The notes below the pieces were generated by a model. That model ran no database searches and had not been told where the DNA came from. It saw only the letters and a list, made by a program, of their open reading frames with translations. Below are positions 14,785-15,783 of a DNA stretch of 15,783 nucleotides, piece after piece; the first letter of the stretch is position 1; each line of letters starts with the position of its first letter. The translations under genes were made by a program, and so were the position numbers. The stretch lies in contig JAQULA010000016.1 of assembly GCA_028718845.1 (NCBI GenBank), positions 1-15,783 of the forward strand. Reading direction: 5' to 3'. The stretch comes from Candidatus Omnitrophota bacterium. Its GTDB lineage: Bacteria; Omnitrophota; Gorgyraeia; B26-G9.

Positions 14785-14813
14785 ACTATACCACCGAACT
14801 TCCGCCGCGTCAA
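14785..14813 (-). promoter_or_regulatory. Sigma-70 promoter of the ilvBN leader region
   Basis: Minus strand TTGACG (14813-14808), 17 bp, TATAGT (14790-14785): one mismatch to consensus in each hexamer. Start expected near 14778. The -35 lies 13 bp from the stop codon of the M42 gene. I found no comparably good promoter between T2 and leader 1, so both attenuators are probably on this transcript. Confidence 0.85.
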
Positions 14814-14826
14814 GGGGGGCGTGTAA

Positions 14827-15783
14827 CTAAACCGAAAACATCGCCTGTCCGGCATAGCGCACGACAAATGCCCGCAATAACCGCACGGTATTATCCATAT
14901 CCTGCAGATTTATCATCTCGACCGGAGTATGCATATAGCGCAGGGGAATACTGACCAGCCCGGTAGCCACCCCGGCTTTGGTCAGCTGGATAATATTGGC
15001 ATCGGTGCCCGTCCCCCGCGATACGCCTTCTACCTGATAAGGAATATTCTCCGCCTGAGCCGCGGCAATCAGCAGTTCAAAAACCTTCGGATTGATATTC
15101 GGACCGCGGGCGATAACCGGACCTTTACCCAGCTTAATATCCCCGATCTTTTTTTTGTCCATGCCCGGGAAATCCGTGGCAAAAGTCACATCCACGGCAA
15201 TCCCGATATCCGGGGCGATCCCATAAGCGCTGGTCTGCGCTCCGCGCAGACCGATCTCTTCCTGAACCGTCGCCACCGCGTATACCGAGGCCTGCAGCGC
15301 CTCCCGGCTGAGCAAACGCAAAGTTTCACCGACAACAAATGCGCCGGCCTTATCATCAAACCCCCGGCCGATGACCATGTCCCCCAGAAGCGTTTCAAAT
15401 CCCACCGCGGGGACCGCGACATCGCCGATCTCCACGATCTTTTTAGCTTCCGATTCACTGCCCGCGCCGATATCGATCCACAACTGATCGATCTTGACCA
15501 CTTTCCGGCGTTCTTCCTCCTCCAATACATGGATCGGCTTTTTTCCGATCACCCCAAGGACTTTACCGTGAGCGGTCTTGACCCATACCCGCTGACCCGG
15601 CAACAAGTGCAGATCAATCCCTCCCACCGGAGAAAAATAAAGGTATCCCTGTTCATCGATATATTTGACCATGTAACCGATCTCATCGATATGCCCGGCA
15701 AGCATGATCTTCGGCGTTTTTTCCGGCTGCAGCACGGCAATACAATTTCCATGCACATCCCGTTCGATCTTACCGGCAAAGCG
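14827..15783 (-). CDS. M42 family aminopeptidase (5' end outside window)
   Basis: Metal-dependent aminopeptidase of the M42 family (glutamyl/leucyl aminopeptidase, FrvX/YsdC-like, also annotated as CelM). 318 residues are visible, and the reading frame stays open at the right edge. The dinuclear site is complete: His31 and Asp33 in AGHIDEIG, Asp143/144 in GRGFDDKAG, catalytic Glu175 and Glu176 in VQEEIG, Asp198 in AVDVTF and His285 in RYMHTPVEM (numbers from the window edge). In relatives the first His is near residue 60, so about 30 N-terminal residues are missing. It probably forms a dodecameric cytoplasmic shell that trims peptides, as family members do. It shares orientation with ilvBN but the ilvB promoter lies at its end. 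Confidence 0.93.
   Translation of the reverse strand, partial: RFAGKIERDVHGNCIAVLQPEKTPKIMLAGHIDEIGYMVKYIDEQGYLYFSPVGGIDLHLLPGQRVWVKTAHGKVLGVIGKKPIHVLEEEERRKVVKIDQLWIDIGAGSESEAKKIVEIGDVAVPAVGFETLLGDMVIGRGFDDKAGAFVVGETLRLLSREALQASVYAVATVQEEIGLRGAQTSAYGIAPDIGIAVDVTFATDFPGMDKKKIGDIKLGKGPVIARGPNINPKVFELLIAAAQAENIPYQVEGVSRGTGTDANIIQLTKAGVATGLVSIPLRYMHTPVEMINLQDMDNTVRLLRAFVVRYAGQAMFSV

Noticed and set aside
15754..15756. GTG at 15756 as start of the M42 gene
   Set aside because: The frame stays open to the window edge with family-like sequence, and the first metal ligand would be too close to the N terminus.

Overview
The window comes from a Gram-negative (diderm) bacterium. It encodes two TolC-type outer-membrane channels, two periplasmic adaptors and a beta-barrel protein with a signal peptide and a C-terminal Phe. 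Base composition is moderately GC-rich, start sites have clear GGAGG-type ribosome binding sites, and three promoters are near-consensus sigma-70 sites with 17-bp spacers. I cannot name the phylum. The combination does not look enterobacterial, although the acetolactate synthase is of the enterobacterial AHAS I type.

Layout: (1) 1-3382, minus strand: a tripartite ABC efflux operon in the order TolC-like channel, membrane fusion protein, MacB-like ABC protein (cut by the left edge). A small AbrB/SpoVT-type regulator (3580-3810) lies upstream of it with its own strong promoter and repeat operator. (2) 3971-9795, minus strand: a second efflux operon, TetR regulator, TolC-like channel, very short membrane fusion protein, RND pump. 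It starts at a perfect-consensus promoter buried in a long dyad and ends in a strong terminator whose T-tract touches the AbrB promoter. (3) 9843-10475, minus: an M50 site-2-type membrane protease; divergent from it, 10631-11410, plus: an outer-membrane beta-barrel protein of unknown role. (4) 11422-12364: a YgjP-like zinc peptidase gene bracketed by two unusual elements, each built of two head-to-head arrays of four 7-bp units (YRTGGWC). (5) 12370-14813, minus: ilvBN (AHAS I), preceded by two consecutive, non-identical attenuators, each with its own valine-rich leader peptide and terminator. (6) 14827-15783, minus: an M42 aminopeptidase cut by the right edge.

How it works together: the two pumps look like independently controlled drug or envelope-stress exporters, each headed by a small DNA-binding protein likely to repress its own promoter. 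The ilvBN operon would be read through only when charged valyl-tRNA is scarce at two serial checkpoints.

The items most worth following up are the tandem ilvB attenuators, the heptad-array elements around the YgjP-like gene, and the second pump. Its RND subunit lacks the TM4 aspartate pair used for proton relay, and its adaptor lacks the lipoyl and hairpin domains.
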